Positions 45,629 to 54,449 of a DNA stretch of 64,000 nt are shown in pieces; the stretch's first letter is position 1, and the number at the start of each line of letters is the position of its first letter. The translations under genes were made by a program, and so were the position numbers. The stretch is from the NCBI GenBank assembly GCA_028868695.1, contig JAGWTZ010000011.1, positions 1 to 64,000 of the forward strand, in the 5' to 3' direction. The notes below the pieces were generated by a model, which did not search any database, was not told where the DNA came from, and saw only the letters and a program-made list of their open reading frames with translations. The stretch comes from Alphaproteobacteria bacterium. Lineage in GTDB: Bacteria; Pseudomonadota; Alphaproteobacteria; Rhizobiales; Aestuariivirgaceae.

Positions 45629-46996
45629 TCACTTGGCATAGCGTTGTCGGATCACCTCAAACAGGGCGCGCGGCCCTTGCGCCTCACCGCCCTTGGGGCG
45701 GCCGGGCTTGGCGCCTGGCGTCCAGCCGAAAATGTCGAAATGGGCATAGGCCCCAGCCTTCTCGACAAAGCGGCGGAGGAACAAGGCGGCGGTGATGGAG
45801 CCGGCAAAGCCGCCAACCCCGGCGTTGTTGATGTCGGCCACCGGGCTTTCGATCATCGCGTCATAGGGCCGCCAGAGGGGCAGGCGCCAGAGTGGATCAT
45901 TCTGCGCCGTGGCGGCAGCAGCAATGGCGGCGGCCAGCTGCTCGTCATCAGTATAGAAGGGCGGCAAGTCCGGCCCCAGCGCCACGCGGGCCGCACCTGT
46001 CAGGGTTGCCATGTCAACAAGCAGGTCCGGCGCTTCCTCATCGGCATAGGCCAGCGCATCGGCGAGGATCAGGCGGCCCTCGGCATCGGTGTTGCCGATT
46101 TCCACGGTGAGGCCCTTGCGCGATTTGAACACATCGCTGGGGCGGAAGGCATCGCCCGCGATGGCGTTTTCCACCGCCGGAAGCAGCACGCGCAGGCGCA
46201 CCGGCAATTTGGCGCGCATGATGAGATCGGCGAGGCCCAGCACATTGGCTGCGCCGCCCATGTCCTTCTTCATCAGGATCATGGAGGAGGATGGCTTGAT
46301 GTCGAGGCCGCCGGTGTCAAACACCACGCCCTTGCCCACCAGCGTCACCTTCGGGTGCCTGGCCTGGCCCCATTGCATGTCGATGAGGCGCGGGCGGCGG
46401 GGCGAGGCCTGGCCCACCGCATGAATGAGCGGGAAGCCCTTTTCCAGCGCGCTGCCCTTGATCACCGACACTTTTGCCTTGTGGCGGCTCGCCAAGGCGC
46501 GGGCCGATGCCTCCAGCTCATCCGGGCCAAACAGGTTGGCGGGCGTGTTGATCATATCGCGCACCGCGAAGCTGGCGTTGGCCTCGGCATGAAGCTTCGC
46601 CGCATCCACGCCCTTGGGCAGCACCAGCTTCACCGCCTTGGCGGGGGCGGGGCGGAAGGGGTCATAGCGGTAAAGCTCCAGCGCCCAGCCCAAGGCCACG
46701 AGATGCGGCGCGGCGGGCGGAGTGCCAAAGGCATAGGTGCCGGGTGGCAGCCGTGATGAATTGGCACCAAGGGCAAAAGGGTCGGCGTTGCCGGCCGGGG
46801 CGCCCACCAGAACTTCTGCGAGCGCGCCGCCTTCGCCCGTCACCGGCAAAAGGGCAAGCGGTGCCGCCTCAAAGCCCAGGCTTTGGGCCTGCCGGCGCAA
46901 GGCGGCCGGTTCCCTGGCCAGCGCTGCCTTGTCCAGCACCCGCAAAGCTGTTGCGGGCTGGCTCTTGGTGAGCAGAATTTCCGAAGCGTTAAGCAT
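45629..46996 (-). CDS. M17-family leucyl aminopeptidase
   Basis: 455 residues. The metal and catalytic core is present: VGKGVVFDTGGLDIKPSS, MKKDMGGAANVLG, and the signature NTDAEGRLILADAL. The N-terminal domain is shorter than in PepA. Cytosolic exopeptidase; with the downstream NlpC/P60 enzyme it could process wall-derived peptides (inference). 75 bp to marR, so likely one operon. Confidence 0.94.
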   Translation of the reverse strand: MLNASEILLTKSQPATALRVLDKAALAREPAALRRQAQSLGFEAAPLALLPVTGEGGALAEVLVGAPAGNADPFALGANSSRLPPGTYAFGTPPAAPHLVALGWALELYRYDPFRPAPAKAVKLVLPKGVDAAKLHAEANASFAVRDMINTPANLFGPDELEASARALASRHKAKVSVIKGSALEKGFPLIHAVGQASPRRPRLIDMQWGQARHPKVTLVGKGVVFDTGGLDIKPSSSMILMKKDMGGAANVLGLADLIMRAKLPVRLRVLLPAVENAIAGDAFRPSDVFKSRKGLTVEIGNTDAEGRLILADALAYADEEAPDLLVDMATLTGAARVALGPDLPPFYTDDEQLAAAIAAAATAQNDPLWRLPLWRPYDAMIESPVADINNAGVGGFAGSITAALFLRRFVEKAGAYAHFDIFGWTPGAKPGRPKGGEAQGPRALFEVIRQRYAK

Positions 46997-47091
46997 GGTG
47001 GTCCCCGTGATTCTCCAGTTCCCTCATGGTTAATGTTTTATTGAGGAAAAAGCAGCATGCTCTGGCCTTGCCTTGTGTGGAGTGCCTGATC

Positions 47092-47931
47092 TTGTCCAAG
47101 TTCAAACCCCTGTCTGCCGTGTGGTTCGCGCCGCTTGTGGCTTTGGCCGTGCTGGCTGGGGGATGCACCAACACGCAATCCAAGCTGGATGGCGACCCGA
47201 TGGCCACTGGCAGCACATCGCCCGCCGCAGCCCCCGGCACTGCCCAAGGCAACGCGGCAGGCCCGGCCCCCTCCTATCTCAAGACACGTGAATTGGCCCA
47301 GGCCTGGAGCCTGCACCCCGGCGATTCCACCATTGGCCTGCAATATGCCGATGCGCTGGGCAAGCTTGGCCAGCCCGGCCCGCAGGCTGATGTGCTGAAG
47401 GCCGTTTCGGTGGCGCATCCCGGCGACACGCAGTTGCAGGCGCGCATTGGCAAGGAACTGCTTGCGGCCAACCGGGCGGGCGAAGCCGCCACGGTTCTGG
47501 AGCGCGCCGTGGCCAGCCCCGGCGCCGATTGGAAAACCTATTCCGCCCTCGGCTCGGCCTATGACCAGCAGGGGCAATATGAGATGGCGCGCAGCCAATA
47601 CAACAAGGCGCTGGGTCTGCAGCCGGGCGCGCTTTCGGTTCAGAACAACCTCGCCATGTCCTTTGCGCTGCAAGGCAAGCTGCCGGAAGCGGAGAAGATC
47701 CTGCGCTCGGCCATGGCCCAGCCTGATGCCCCGAAGCAGCCGCGCATCCGCCAGAACCTGGCACTTGTGGTGGGGCTGGAAGGACGCTTTGACGAAGCCC
47801 GCCAGATTGCCAGCGCCGATTTGCCGCCCGACCAGGTGGAGGCCAATCTCGCCTATCTGCAGCAGATGCTGGCCAAGCCCAACACCTGGGCGCAAATCTC
47901 AAATCAGGACGCCAGCACCGCCCCGAACTGA
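47092..47931 (+). CDS. TPR-repeat lipoprotein (TadD-like)
   Basis: 279 residues from a TTG at 47092, supported by GGAG about 10 bases upstream. This start gives an N-terminus KFKPLSAVWFAPLVALAVLAGG followed by Cys25, an approximate lipobox. After a Pro/Ala linker come four or five tetratricopeptide repeats (about 95-240; for example YSALGSAYDQQGQYEMARSQ). An ATG at 47026 would place charged residues before the signal. Resembles TadD of Flp pili, which fits the TadG-like gene at 40208, but the two are 6 kb apart. Confidence 0.85.
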   Translation: MSKFKPLSAVWFAPLVALAVLAGGCTNTQSKLDGDPMATGSTSPAAAPGTAQGNAAGPAPSYLKTRELAQAWSLHPGDSTIGLQYADALGKLGQPGPQADVLKAVSVAHPGDTQLQARIGKELLAANRAGEAATVLERAVASPGADWKTYSALGSAYDQQGQYEMARSQYNKALGLQPGALSVQNNLAMSFALQGKLPEAEKILRSAMAQPDAPKQPRIRQNLALVVGLEGRFDEARQIASADLPPDQVEANLAYLQQMLAKPNTWAQISNQDASTAPN

Positions 47932-48037
47932 GGCCGTTGGAGCGCTTCAAAAGCGCCATAAAAAACTTCAAATTCAACCAATTAGGCTGTTCGATTCACA
48001 GGCGGAACGAAATTGTTCCGGCGCTGTGTGAAGCACT

Positions 48038-49438
48038 TCAACCAGCTATACCCTTGATGGATTGGAAGGCTGCCATGGCGCGGGCCCGGGCCTTGGCATG
48101 GTCCACCATGGGCGCGGGGTAGGCTGCGGGCGGAACCGGCATTTCCCAAGGCGTGTGAATGTGTTCCGCGGCAATGCTGCGCAGCTCTGGCACCCAGCGC
48201 TTCACATAAGCCCCTTCAGGATCAAACTTCACGCCCTGCAGAATGGGGTTGAAGATGCGGTAGTAAGGCGCTGCGTCTGCGCCACATCCCGCCACCCATT
48301 GCCAGGAGGCGGAATTGGCGGCGAGGTCGGCATCCACCAGCGTGTCCCAGAACCAGTGCTGGCCCTCGCGCCAATCAAGCTGCAGGTGCTTGATGAGGAA
48401 GGAGGCCACGATCATGCGCACACGGTTGTGCATGGTGCCGGTGGCCCAAAGCTCGCGCAGCCCGGCATCAACGATGGGATAGCCGGTCTTGCCTTGCTGC
48501 CAGCGGCGAAGCGCCGCCTCATCGTTGGCCCATGGGAAGGCCTCGAATTCCGGGCGGAAGGATTTCGCGGGAAACTCCGGCCAGTGATGCAGCAGGTGAT
48601 AGGAGAATTCGCGCCACAGGATTTCCTTGAGGAACTTCTCGGCCCCGCCATCCAGCCGGCCTCCGGCATGGGCAGCGGCGGCGCGGGTGGCGGCCCAGAT
48701 CTGGTGCGGCGAGATTTCGCCCCAATGCAAATGCGGTGAGAGGCGCGAGGTGAAGGGCTTGTCCGGCCGGTCGCGGCCTTCGGCATAATCAGCAAGGCCC
48801 GCTTCGAGAAAGCGCTGCAAGGCCGCTTGCGCGCCCTGCTCGCCCGGCTGCCAGGCGGCTTCAAAGCCGGTGGCCCAGTTGGGGCGGGTGGGCAACAGGC
48901 GCCAGCTTTCGAGCTTATCCGAGGCAAGGCCGGGCGTGGCCCATTCCACCTTGGGCGCGGGCTTTGGCAGGCGCGGCTCACCCGAGGCAAAGCAGGCGCG
49001 GGAGAAAGGCGTGTAAACCTTGTAGGGCTCACCCTGCCCGTTGCGGATGGCCTCCGGTTCATGCAGCAGGAAGCCGCCATGGCGGTGGCAGTCAATGCCC
49101 AACTCATCGCAAAGGACTTTGATGCGCTGTTCAAGCGGGCCGGACCAGGGCGTATAATCCCTTGTGAAATGCAAGGCAGAGGCGCCAGATTGTTTCAGCA
49201 CATCGCGCAGCACGGCATCGGCCCGGCCCCGGCGCAGCACCAGCGGCAGCTTCTTGCCCAGTGAGACAAGCGAGTGGTGCAGCCACCAGCGCGAAGCCCC
49301 GCCCCAGCGCCATGGCCCCGGCGTTTCATCATCAAGAATGAACAGGGGGATCACCGCGCCCCTGGCGGCGGCGGCATTGAGGGCCGGGTGATCGGACAGG
49401 CGCAAATCCTGGCGGAACCAGAGGATGACGGGGCTCAT
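48038..49438 (-). CDS. phrB: Deoxyribodipyrimidine photolyase (class I CPD)
   Basis: 466 residues. N-terminal antenna-binding alpha/beta domain begins SPVILWFRQDLRLSDHPAL; the FAD domain has LSPHLHWGEISPHQIW, LKEILWREFSYHLLHHWPEF, the tryptophan-chain region and MHNRVRMIVASFLIKHL with NSASWQWVAGCG. Light-driven repair of cyclobutane dimers. Convergent with the TPR gene with a 106-bp gap. Confidence 0.96.
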   Translation of the reverse strand: MSPVILWFRQDLRLSDHPALNAAAARGAVIPLFILDDETPGPWRWGGASRWWLHHSLVSLGKKLPLVLRRGRADAVLRDVLKQSGASALHFTRDYTPWSGPLEQRIKVLCDELGIDCHRHGGFLLHEPEAIRNGQGEPYKVYTPFSRACFASGEPRLPKPAPKVEWATPGLASDKLESWRLLPTRPNWATGFEAAWQPGEQGAQAALQRFLEAGLADYAEGRDRPDKPFTSRLSPHLHWGEISPHQIWAATRAAAAHAGGRLDGGAEKFLKEILWREFSYHLLHHWPEFPAKSFRPEFEAFPWANDEAALRRWQQGKTGYPIVDAGLRELWATGTMHNRVRMIVASFLIKHLQLDWREGQHWFWDTLVDADLAANSASWQWVAGCGADAAPYYRIFNPILQGVKFDPEGAYVKRWVPELRSIAAEHIHTPWEMPVPPAAYPAPMVDHAKARARAMAAFQSIKGIAG

Positions 49439-49511
49439 GATTCACACCATACGGGCCGGGCGAGAGAAAGTTCACCGTAACCTTTGAAGGCCGCAGGAAT
49501 TTCCACACAAC

Positions 49512-49541
49512 AAAAAAGGCCCCGCCAGAGTGGCGGGGCCC
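49512..49541 (-). terminator. Intrinsic terminator after wrbA
   Basis: Minus-strand stem GGCCCCGCCA / TGGCGGGGCC with loop CTC followed by six T (A-run at 49512-49517 on plus). Confidence 0.92.
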
Positions 49542-49557
49542 CAGAAATCTGTTGCGA

Positions 49558-50160
49558 TTACTTCGCTGCCAGCTTGGCAGCGATCTTGGCGACATGGGCG
49601 CCCTGATAGTGGGCGGCCTCAAGGTCCTGCTTCGAAGGCATGCGGCTGCCGTCGCCGCCGGTGGTGGTGGAGGCGCCATAGGGCGAGCCACCCTTGATTT
49701 CGTCATGGCCCATCTGGCCGGCATAGGCGTAAGGCAGGCCAACAATCACCATGCCATGGTGCATCAGGACGGTGTGGAAGTTGAGGATGGTCGATTCCTG
49801 GCCGCCGTGCTGGTTGGCGGCACCGGACATCACCGAGCCAGCCTTGCCGACGAGAGCACCCTTGGCCCAGAGGCCACCGGTCTGGTCGATGAAGTTCTTC
49901 ATCTGCGCGGCCATCATGCCATAGCGTGTTGGCGTGGCGAAGATGATGCCATCATAGTTGGCCAGATCTTCCGGGCTGGCGATGGGGGCCTTCTGGTCCA
50001 GCTTGTAGTGGAACTGCTTGGCCACCGCTTCCGGCACCAGTTCTGCCACACGCTTCACATCAACCTGCGCACCAGCGGATTTGGCACCTTCCGCCGCAGC
50101 ATTGGCCATGGCTTCCATGTGGCCCCAGGAAGAGTAATAAAGAACAAGAATCTTCGTCAT
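49558..50160 (-). CDS. wrbA: NAD(P)H:quinone oxidoreductase, WrbA type IV
   Basis: 200 residues from ATG 50160. Flavodoxin-like FMN loop [12 protein letters not shown], second FMN region [23 protein letters not shown], and late [21 protein letters not shown]. Two-electron quinone reduction that avoids radical formation. Its promoter region carries a short inverted repeat in an unusually AT-rich stretch, hinting at repression by a quinone-sensing regulator. Confidence 0.95.
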   Translation of the reverse strand: MTKILVLYYSSWGHMEAMANAAAEGAKSAGAQVDVKRVAELVPEAVAKQFHYKLDQKAPIASPEDLANYDGIIFATPTRYGMMAAQMKNFIDQTGGLWAKGALVGKAGSVMSGAANQHGGQESTILNFHTVLMHHGMVIVGLPYAYAGQMGHDEIKGGSPYGASTTTGGDGSRMPSKQDLEAAHYQGAHVAKIAAKLAAK

Positions 50161-50212
50161 GGTTTTTCCTTTCAAGTGACGTGACGTGCCGCGGCGCAGG
50201 TTTTGCACCGCT

Positions 50213-50250
50213 GAACTTTTTTAAATGTAACTTTTGTAGTTCCCAATAGT
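50213..50250 (-). promoter_or_regulatory. Putative wrbA promoter with internal inverted repeat
   Basis: Minus-strand reading gives -35 TTGGGA (50241-50246), then AACTACAAAAGTT as a short inverted repeat in the spacer, then a TTTAAA-like -10 (50220-50225). AT-richness stands out from the surroundings. A repressor of the HxlR or MarR type would fit, but no such gene is adjacent. Confidence 0.4.
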
Positions 50251-50364
50251 GTCACCTCTGCTGCAATGCAATAGGCCGCCGCAAAAAAGGTGGATAGTTT
50301 CACGGCGCTATGGGCAAGCCCGGGAAAATGGCGCAATGTGCCGCAAAAGCATGGAGTTAAGCCC

Positions 50365-51009
50365 GTGGAGTACAAGGCCCCGCACAACCTCACCATCGTC
50401 AGCCATCCGCTGGTGCTGCACAAGCTTTCGCTGATGCGCGACAAGAACACGCCAACCGCCGTGTTCCGGCAGCTTTTGCGCGAGATCAGCCTGCTGCTCG
50501 CCTATGAAGTGTGCCGCGACCTGCCGATCACCACGACGCGCATCGAAACGCCGCTGGCGCCGATGGATGCTCCGGTGCTGAAGGGCAAGAAGCTGGTGAT
50601 TGTGTCGGTGCTGCGGGCGGGCAATGGCCTTCTCGAAGGCATGCTGGAACTGCTGCCGTCAGCGCGGGTTGGCCACATCGGCCTTTACCGTGACCCCAAG
50701 ACTCTGCAGCCAGTGCAATATTACATGAAGGTGCCGGAAGACATTGCCGACCGCCTGACCATTGTGGTGGATCCGATGCTGGCCACCGGCAATTCGGTGG
50801 CGGCCGCGGTGAGCCGCCTCAAAGAGCGCGGCGCCAAGGATTTGCGACTGGTGACGCTGCTTTCCGCACCCGAAGGCATCATGCGCTTCCATCAGGCGCA
50901 CCCGGATGTGCCGATTTTCACTGCGGCGCTGGACAGCCACCTCAATGACCACGGCTATATCGTGCCGGGCCTGGGCGATGCCGGCGACCGGATGTTCGGC
51001 ACGAAATAA
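50365..51009 (+). CDS. upp: Uracil phosphoribosyltransferase
   Basis: 214 residues from GTG 50365, supported by GGAG about 10 bases upstream; begins [25 protein letters not shown] loop [15 protein letters not shown] and uracil-binding [18 protein letters not shown] are complete. Salvages uracil to UMP. An upstream in-frame start at 50290 would add 25 residues unlike the family. Confidence 0.96.
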   Translation: MEYKAPHNLTIVSHPLVLHKLSLMRDKNTPTAVFRQLLREISLLLAYEVCRDLPITTTRIETPLAPMDAPVLKGKKLVIVSVLRAGNGLLEGMLELLPSARVGHIGLYRDPKTLQPVQYYMKVPEDIADRLTIVVDPMLATGNSVAAAVSRLKERGAKDLRLVTLLSAPEGIMRFHQAHPDVPIFTAALDSHLNDHGYIVPGLGDAGDRMFGTK

Positions 51010-51088
51010 CGCCACGTTAAGCATGCGCCGGATTTAGCGCGGCGTTAAAACTTGCAGCAAGGATTGGCCCGCTAGGCTGGCGCTTGTG

Positions 51089-51811
51089 ATGAGTGCTGCC
51101 CCTTCCCCCCTGGCCCAAAAGTTCCAACGCGCCGACGGTTCTCCCCGGCGCGTGCTTTATGCCGAAGACCAGATCACCTCGCGGGTGGTGACCAAGGCCA
51201 TGCTGGAGCGCATGGGCTTTCTGGTTGATGCGGTGGAAGATGGCGAGCTGGCGCTGAACGCGGCGCGCAATGACAATTATGACGTGATCCTGCTCGACAT
51301 CGAAATGCCGGTAATGGACGGCGTCACGGCCGCGCGCTCGATCCGGGCCGAGCTTTCGCATTGCGCGGATACGCCCATTCTGGCGCTGTCGGCCTTCTTG
51401 GCTGATTCCACCGAACATTCAGAATGGCGCGATGCCTTTGACAGCGCCCTGCCCAAGCCCGCCAACAGCAACGAGCTGCTGAAGGCGATGACCTCGGCCG
51501 TGGCCTTCAAGACGGCGCGGGCCAAGCCCATTCCGGCCATGCCCGCGGCCTCTGACATTGTGGCAGCGCTGCGCGGCAATCTTTCACCTTCCATCTGGGG
51601 CCGGCTGATGGGCATGGCGCAGGATGAGATGAGCCACCAGATCAACACGCTTGGGGCGGCCGAAGAGGCGCGGGACCAGGCGATGGCTGATCATGTGCGC
51701 GCCAGCATCCGGGGCCTCGCCGCCAGCTTTGGCGCGCAGGAGATCATGGTTCTGGCCGCCACCGCGGCACCCGGCCGCCTGCGCGAAGCGCTGCACAGTT
51801 TCGGGCGTTAA
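51089..51811 (+). CDS. Response regulator receiver protein with C-terminal HPt-like domain
   Basis: 240 residues from ATG 51089. Receiver domain (about 20-140): acidic pair in YAEDQ, phospho-acceptor Asp70 in ILLDIEMPVMDG, LSA and Lys in LPKP. The C-terminal helical part (160-235) has DHVRASIRGLAASFGA, which fits the HPt pattern H-x3-S-x-R/K-G...G with His202 as the candidate. A REC-HPt fusion would pass phosphate within one protein or from a hybrid kinase. No kinase gene is near. Could instead be a degenerate output domain. Confidence 0.8.
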   Translation: MSAAPSPLAQKFQRADGSPRRVLYAEDQITSRVVTKAMLERMGFLVDAVEDGELALNAARNDNYDVILLDIEMPVMDGVTAARSIRAELSHCADTPILALSAFLADSTEHSEWRDAFDSALPKPANSNELLKAMTSAVAFKTARAKPIPAMPAASDIVAALRGNLSPSIWGRLMGMAQDEMSHQINTLGAAEEARDQAMADHVRASIRGLAASFGAQEIMVLAATAAPGRLREALHSFGR

Positions 51812-51831
51812 GTTCAATTACAAACAAAAAT

Positions 51832-51872
51832 GCCGTGATGCGCCAGGTTTGCGGCGCTGCTCACGGCTTTTG
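51832..51872. terminator. Bidirectional terminator between the REC-HPt gene and the small protein gene
   Basis: Stem GCCGTGA...GCGCC / GGCGC...TCACGGC with TTTT on the plus side and an A-run (T-run for minus) on the left, serving both converging genes. Confidence 0.8.
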
Positions 51873-51895
51873 GCATTTCCTGCCCGTTGCGGGCT

Positions 51896-52021
51896 TTAGT
51901 CCTGCTTGGTGTCCATCGCCTCGAGGGATTTCAGGACCTTCAATTCTTCCAGCAATTCCGGGCTCAAGGCCTTGGATTGGCGGAAATTGCGGTATTGGCT
52001 GGCGATCTGCGGCTTTTTCAT
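51896..52021 (-). CDS. Small conserved-looking protein, 41 residues
   Basis: ATG 52021 on the minus strand with AAGGAA about 9 bases upstream gives 41 residues, MKKPQIASQYRNFRQSKALS then a helical ELLEELKVLKSLEAMDTKQD. It is charged, has no membrane segment, and ends 24 bp before a terminator in the right orientation. These three facts (ribosome site, helix-forming composition, terminator) support a real gene. I recall similar short KKP...SQYRNFR proteins in rhizobia but cannot verify it. Function unknown. Confidence 0.65.
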   Translation of the reverse strand: MKKPQIASQYRNFRQSKALSPELLEELKVLKSLEAMDTKQD

Positions 52022-52057
52022 TTTCAAATTCCTTGGGTTGCGGGTGGTGATACAGCA

Positions 52058-52207
52058 ATGAAGCTAAGGAAGACTAAAACCCGGCCGCTGAATGAACCCG
52101 GAAGATGCGGTTCATGGGGCATTCATGTGGCGCAAGCGCGGCGCGTCAAAAAAGATGGGGGCAAGCCCGGCAGTTCACATGAATTTGAATGGCAGGCCGG
52201 GGAATAA
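52058..52207 (+). CDS. Doubtful 49-residue basic ORF
   Basis: ATG 52058 to TAA 52207 encodes 49 residues starting MKLRKTKTRPLNEPGRCG, lysine- and arginine-rich. GGTGGTGA lies about 8 bases upstream. It lies in the 244-bp gap between the small minus-strand gene and the cytochrome gene and overlaps inverted repeats (ATTCATGTG / CACATGAAT). No family recognised; could be non-coding regulatory DNA. Confidence 0.25.
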   Translation: MKLRKTKTRPLNEPGRCGSWGIHVAQARRVKKDGGKPGSSHEFEWQAGE

Positions 52208-52265
52208 GCGTTAGGGTTTAAGTGTAACGGCTTTGGTGGCAAATGCCCGTAAATTGGAGAATGAG

Positions 52266-52733
52266 ATGTTTTCAAGGTTTCAATTTGGCTTGATGGCTGG
52301 TGTTCTGGCGCTTTCGTTGGGGGCTGGCGTGGCGCTGGCGGCGATGAGCGCCGATGATGCGATCAAGGCCCGCAAGGCTTGCATGAAGGACGGCCATGGC
52401 GGTGTCCTCAAGGTTGCCATTCCCATCATGAAGGGCGAGAAGCCGTTTGATGGCGCGGCCCTGAAGGCTGCTTTCGACGCTGAAGACGCCGCGTGCAAGG
52501 ATTGGTCGATGTGGTGGGGTGCCGACACCCAGAAGGGCGACAAGGAACAGACTCACGCCCTTCCCGCCATCTGGACTGACGCCAAGGGCTTCGAGGCCGC
52601 CGGTACGGCCTGGTACAATGCTGACCAGAACCTCCGCAAGGCCGCTGATCTGGCCAGTTTCAAGGCCGCCTTCCCGGCCGTTGGCGATGGTTGCAAGGGC
52701 TGCCACGAAAAGTTCCGCGCGCCGCTGCAATAA
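52266..52733 (+). CDS. Cytochrome c-prime family protein
   Basis: 155 residues from ATG 52266. Signal peptide MFSRFQFGLMAGVLALSLGAGVALA, four-helix cytochrome c-prime fold, and the haem site CKGCH (Cys143-His147) near the C-terminus, as expected. Periplasmic; family members bind NO or CO or carry electrons. The next gene, another cytochrome, starts 9 bp after the stop, so they form one operon. Confidence 0.93.
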   Translation: MFSRFQFGLMAGVLALSLGAGVALAAMSADDAIKARKACMKDGHGGVLKVAIPIMKGEKPFDGAALKAAFDAEDAACKDWSMWWGADTQKGDKEQTHALPAIWTDAKGFEAAGTAWYNADQNLRKAADLASFKAAFPAVGDGCKGCHEKFRAPLQ

Positions 52734-52741
52734 GGCAGAAG

Positions 52742-53626
52742 ATGAAACGCTTTCTCCAGGCCCTGGTGCTGCTCGCAGCGCTGGGGCTTGGGCTTTTCTG
52801 GGTGATGACGGCGCCGGTTCCAGTGCCGCAGGCTGATTTCAAGGTGGCGGATGCCAACCTTGAGAATGGCAAGCTGCTGTTCAATGCCGGCGGCTGCATT
52901 TCCTGCCATGCCGCGCCGGATGCGCGCGATGTGCCTTCCGGCGGCACACCGCTGAAAACGCCGATCGGCACGCTTTATCCGCCCAACCTGACGCCTGATG
53001 AGGAAACCGGGCTGGGCCGCTGGCAGTTCTATCAATTCCAGGCCGCCATGCAGAAGGGCCTGTCACCGGATGGCAGCAACCTCATTCCGGCCTTCCCCTA
53101 TGGCTCCTACCGCAGCATGAAGCTGCAGGATGTGGCCGACCTGTGGGGCTATCTGCGCTCGCTGCCGCCTGTCAAAAACGCTGTGCCGCCGCATGAGGTG
53201 GTGGGCCTTGGTCTGGTGCGGCGCGGTCTGACCTTCTGGAAAATGCTGGCGCTGCAGGATGGGCTTTGGGTGCCGGATGCCACGCAAAGTGCAGCGTGGA
53301 ACCGCGGCGCCTATCTCGTCAACGGGCCCGGCCATTGCCAGGAATGCCACACGCCGCGCACGCTGTTCATGGCGCTGGATGGCGCGCGCGCCTTCCGCGG
53401 CGGGCCGCACCCCGAGGGCAAGGGCACAGTGCCCAGCCTGCATGGGCTGGTGGAGCGGCAGCGCTACAAGGATGCCGCCGACCTGGTGCTGGCCTTCCAG
53501 AACGGCGAAGCTTACGGCTATGAGCACATGAGCAGCGGCGGCATGGGAGAAGTGCAGAGCAATCTTTCCAAGCTGCCGGAAGACGACCTCAAGGCGATTG
53601 CCGAGTATCTATTGAGTTTGAAGTAG
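52742..53626 (+). CDS. Di-haem c-type cytochrome
   Basis: 294 residues from ATG 52742. N-terminal membrane helix (about 5-22) then two cytochrome c domains with haem sites CISCH (52-56) and CQECH (199-203). LTPDEETGLGRWQ and FPYGSYRSMKLQDVADLW resemble the cytochrome subunits of membrane-bound alcohol/gluconate dehydrogenases, though without the catalytic subunit here. Probably takes electrons from the preceding cytochrome. Overlaps the opposing hydrolase gene by 18 bp. Confidence 0.92.
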   Translation: MKRFLQALVLLAALGLGLFWVMTAPVPVPQADFKVADANLENGKLLFNAGGCISCHAAPDARDVPSGGTPLKTPIGTLYPPNLTPDEETGLGRWQFYQFQAAMQKGLSPDGSNLIPAFPYGSYRSMKLQDVADLWGYLRSLPPVKNAVPPHEVVGLGLVRRGLTFWKMLALQDGLWVPDATQSAAWNRGAYLVNGPGHCQECHTPRTLFMALDGARAFRGGPHPEGKGTVPSLHGLVERQRYKDAADLVLAFQNGEAYGYEHMSSGGMGEVQSNLSKLPEDDLKAIAEYLLSLK

Positions 53627-54292
53627 CCAGGCCTTGACGGCGGCGGCAGATGCTTCCGGATATTCCAGCGTAGGGAAATGGCCGCAATCCGGCAGCAACA
53701 CGCTTTGGCCATGAGGCACGGCGCTGGCGATTTTCGCGGCGGTTTCCGGCGGGGAGAACTGGTCATGATCGCCCCACAGGCACAGCACCGGGCAGGTGAT
53801 TTCGCCCATGCGGGGCCAAAGATCAGCGCGATGCGCCAGTGCATCGGATTGGCGCGCGAAAGGTTCCGGGCCCATGGCGCGGGACATGGCGCGAAATGCC
53901 TCCATGGTTGCCACGCCGCGGGGGCCGGGCAGATGTGAGATGATCTTTCCCATCTCTTGCAGCACATTCTCGAATTCGCCGCCGCGCACGCGCTCTGAGC
54001 GCTTGAGGCCAGCGGCCTGATCGGCCACTGGGCCGGGGCCGGAGCCAATGAGGACGAGGCCTTTCACCCGCCCCGGTGCCGCCAGCGCAACCTCCATCGC
54101 CACGCGCGCGCCGAAGGACGTGCCCATCAGGATGAATGCGGCAGGCGCCCGCGCAAGCACTTGCGCCACGCAGCCTTCCAGACGGTCAGCAGTGGCGATG
54201 ATGGCTTGGCCGGGCGTGCCCAGCGCCGCATTGAACGGCGCATAGAGGCCAGCATCACAGCCAAGGGCGGGGATTTGGACGAGGGGGAGCAT
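53609..54292 (-). CDS. Alpha/beta-hydrolase fold protein
   Basis: 227 residues from ATG 54292 (MLPLVQIPALGCDAGLY). Nucleophile elbow GTSFGA, catalytic Asp in LCLWGDHDQFS and His in PDCGHFPTLEYP. Esterase or related hydrolase; substrate unknown. A longer frame to 54361 adds a polar N-terminus unlike the family. Convergent with the di-haem cytochrome, 18-bp overlap at the 3' ends. Confidence 0.9.
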   Translation of the reverse strand: MLPLVQIPALGCDAGLYAPFNAALGTPGQAIIATADRLEGCVAQVLARAPAAFILMGTSFGARVAMEVALAAPGRVKGLVLIGSGPGPVADQAAGLKRSERVRGGEFENVLQEMGKIISHLPGPRGVATMEAFRAMSRAMGPEPFARQSDALAHRADLWPRMGEITCPVLCLWGDHDQFSPPETAAKIASAVPHGQSVLLPDCGHFPTLEYPEASAAAVKAWLLQTQ

Positions 54293-54449
54293 GGCATCTG
54301 GCTTAGCATGGGCCGCGCCATTGCTCCATTGGTCATTGCCAGAAGCCAGACGGGTAACCAAAAACTGCAGCGCGAGTTGATGCGCCGCCGCGCTTCGCCC
54401 ATATTGCTGTCATCCAAAGAGCGCCAAGGGGCAGTGGAGCTTTTGCACA

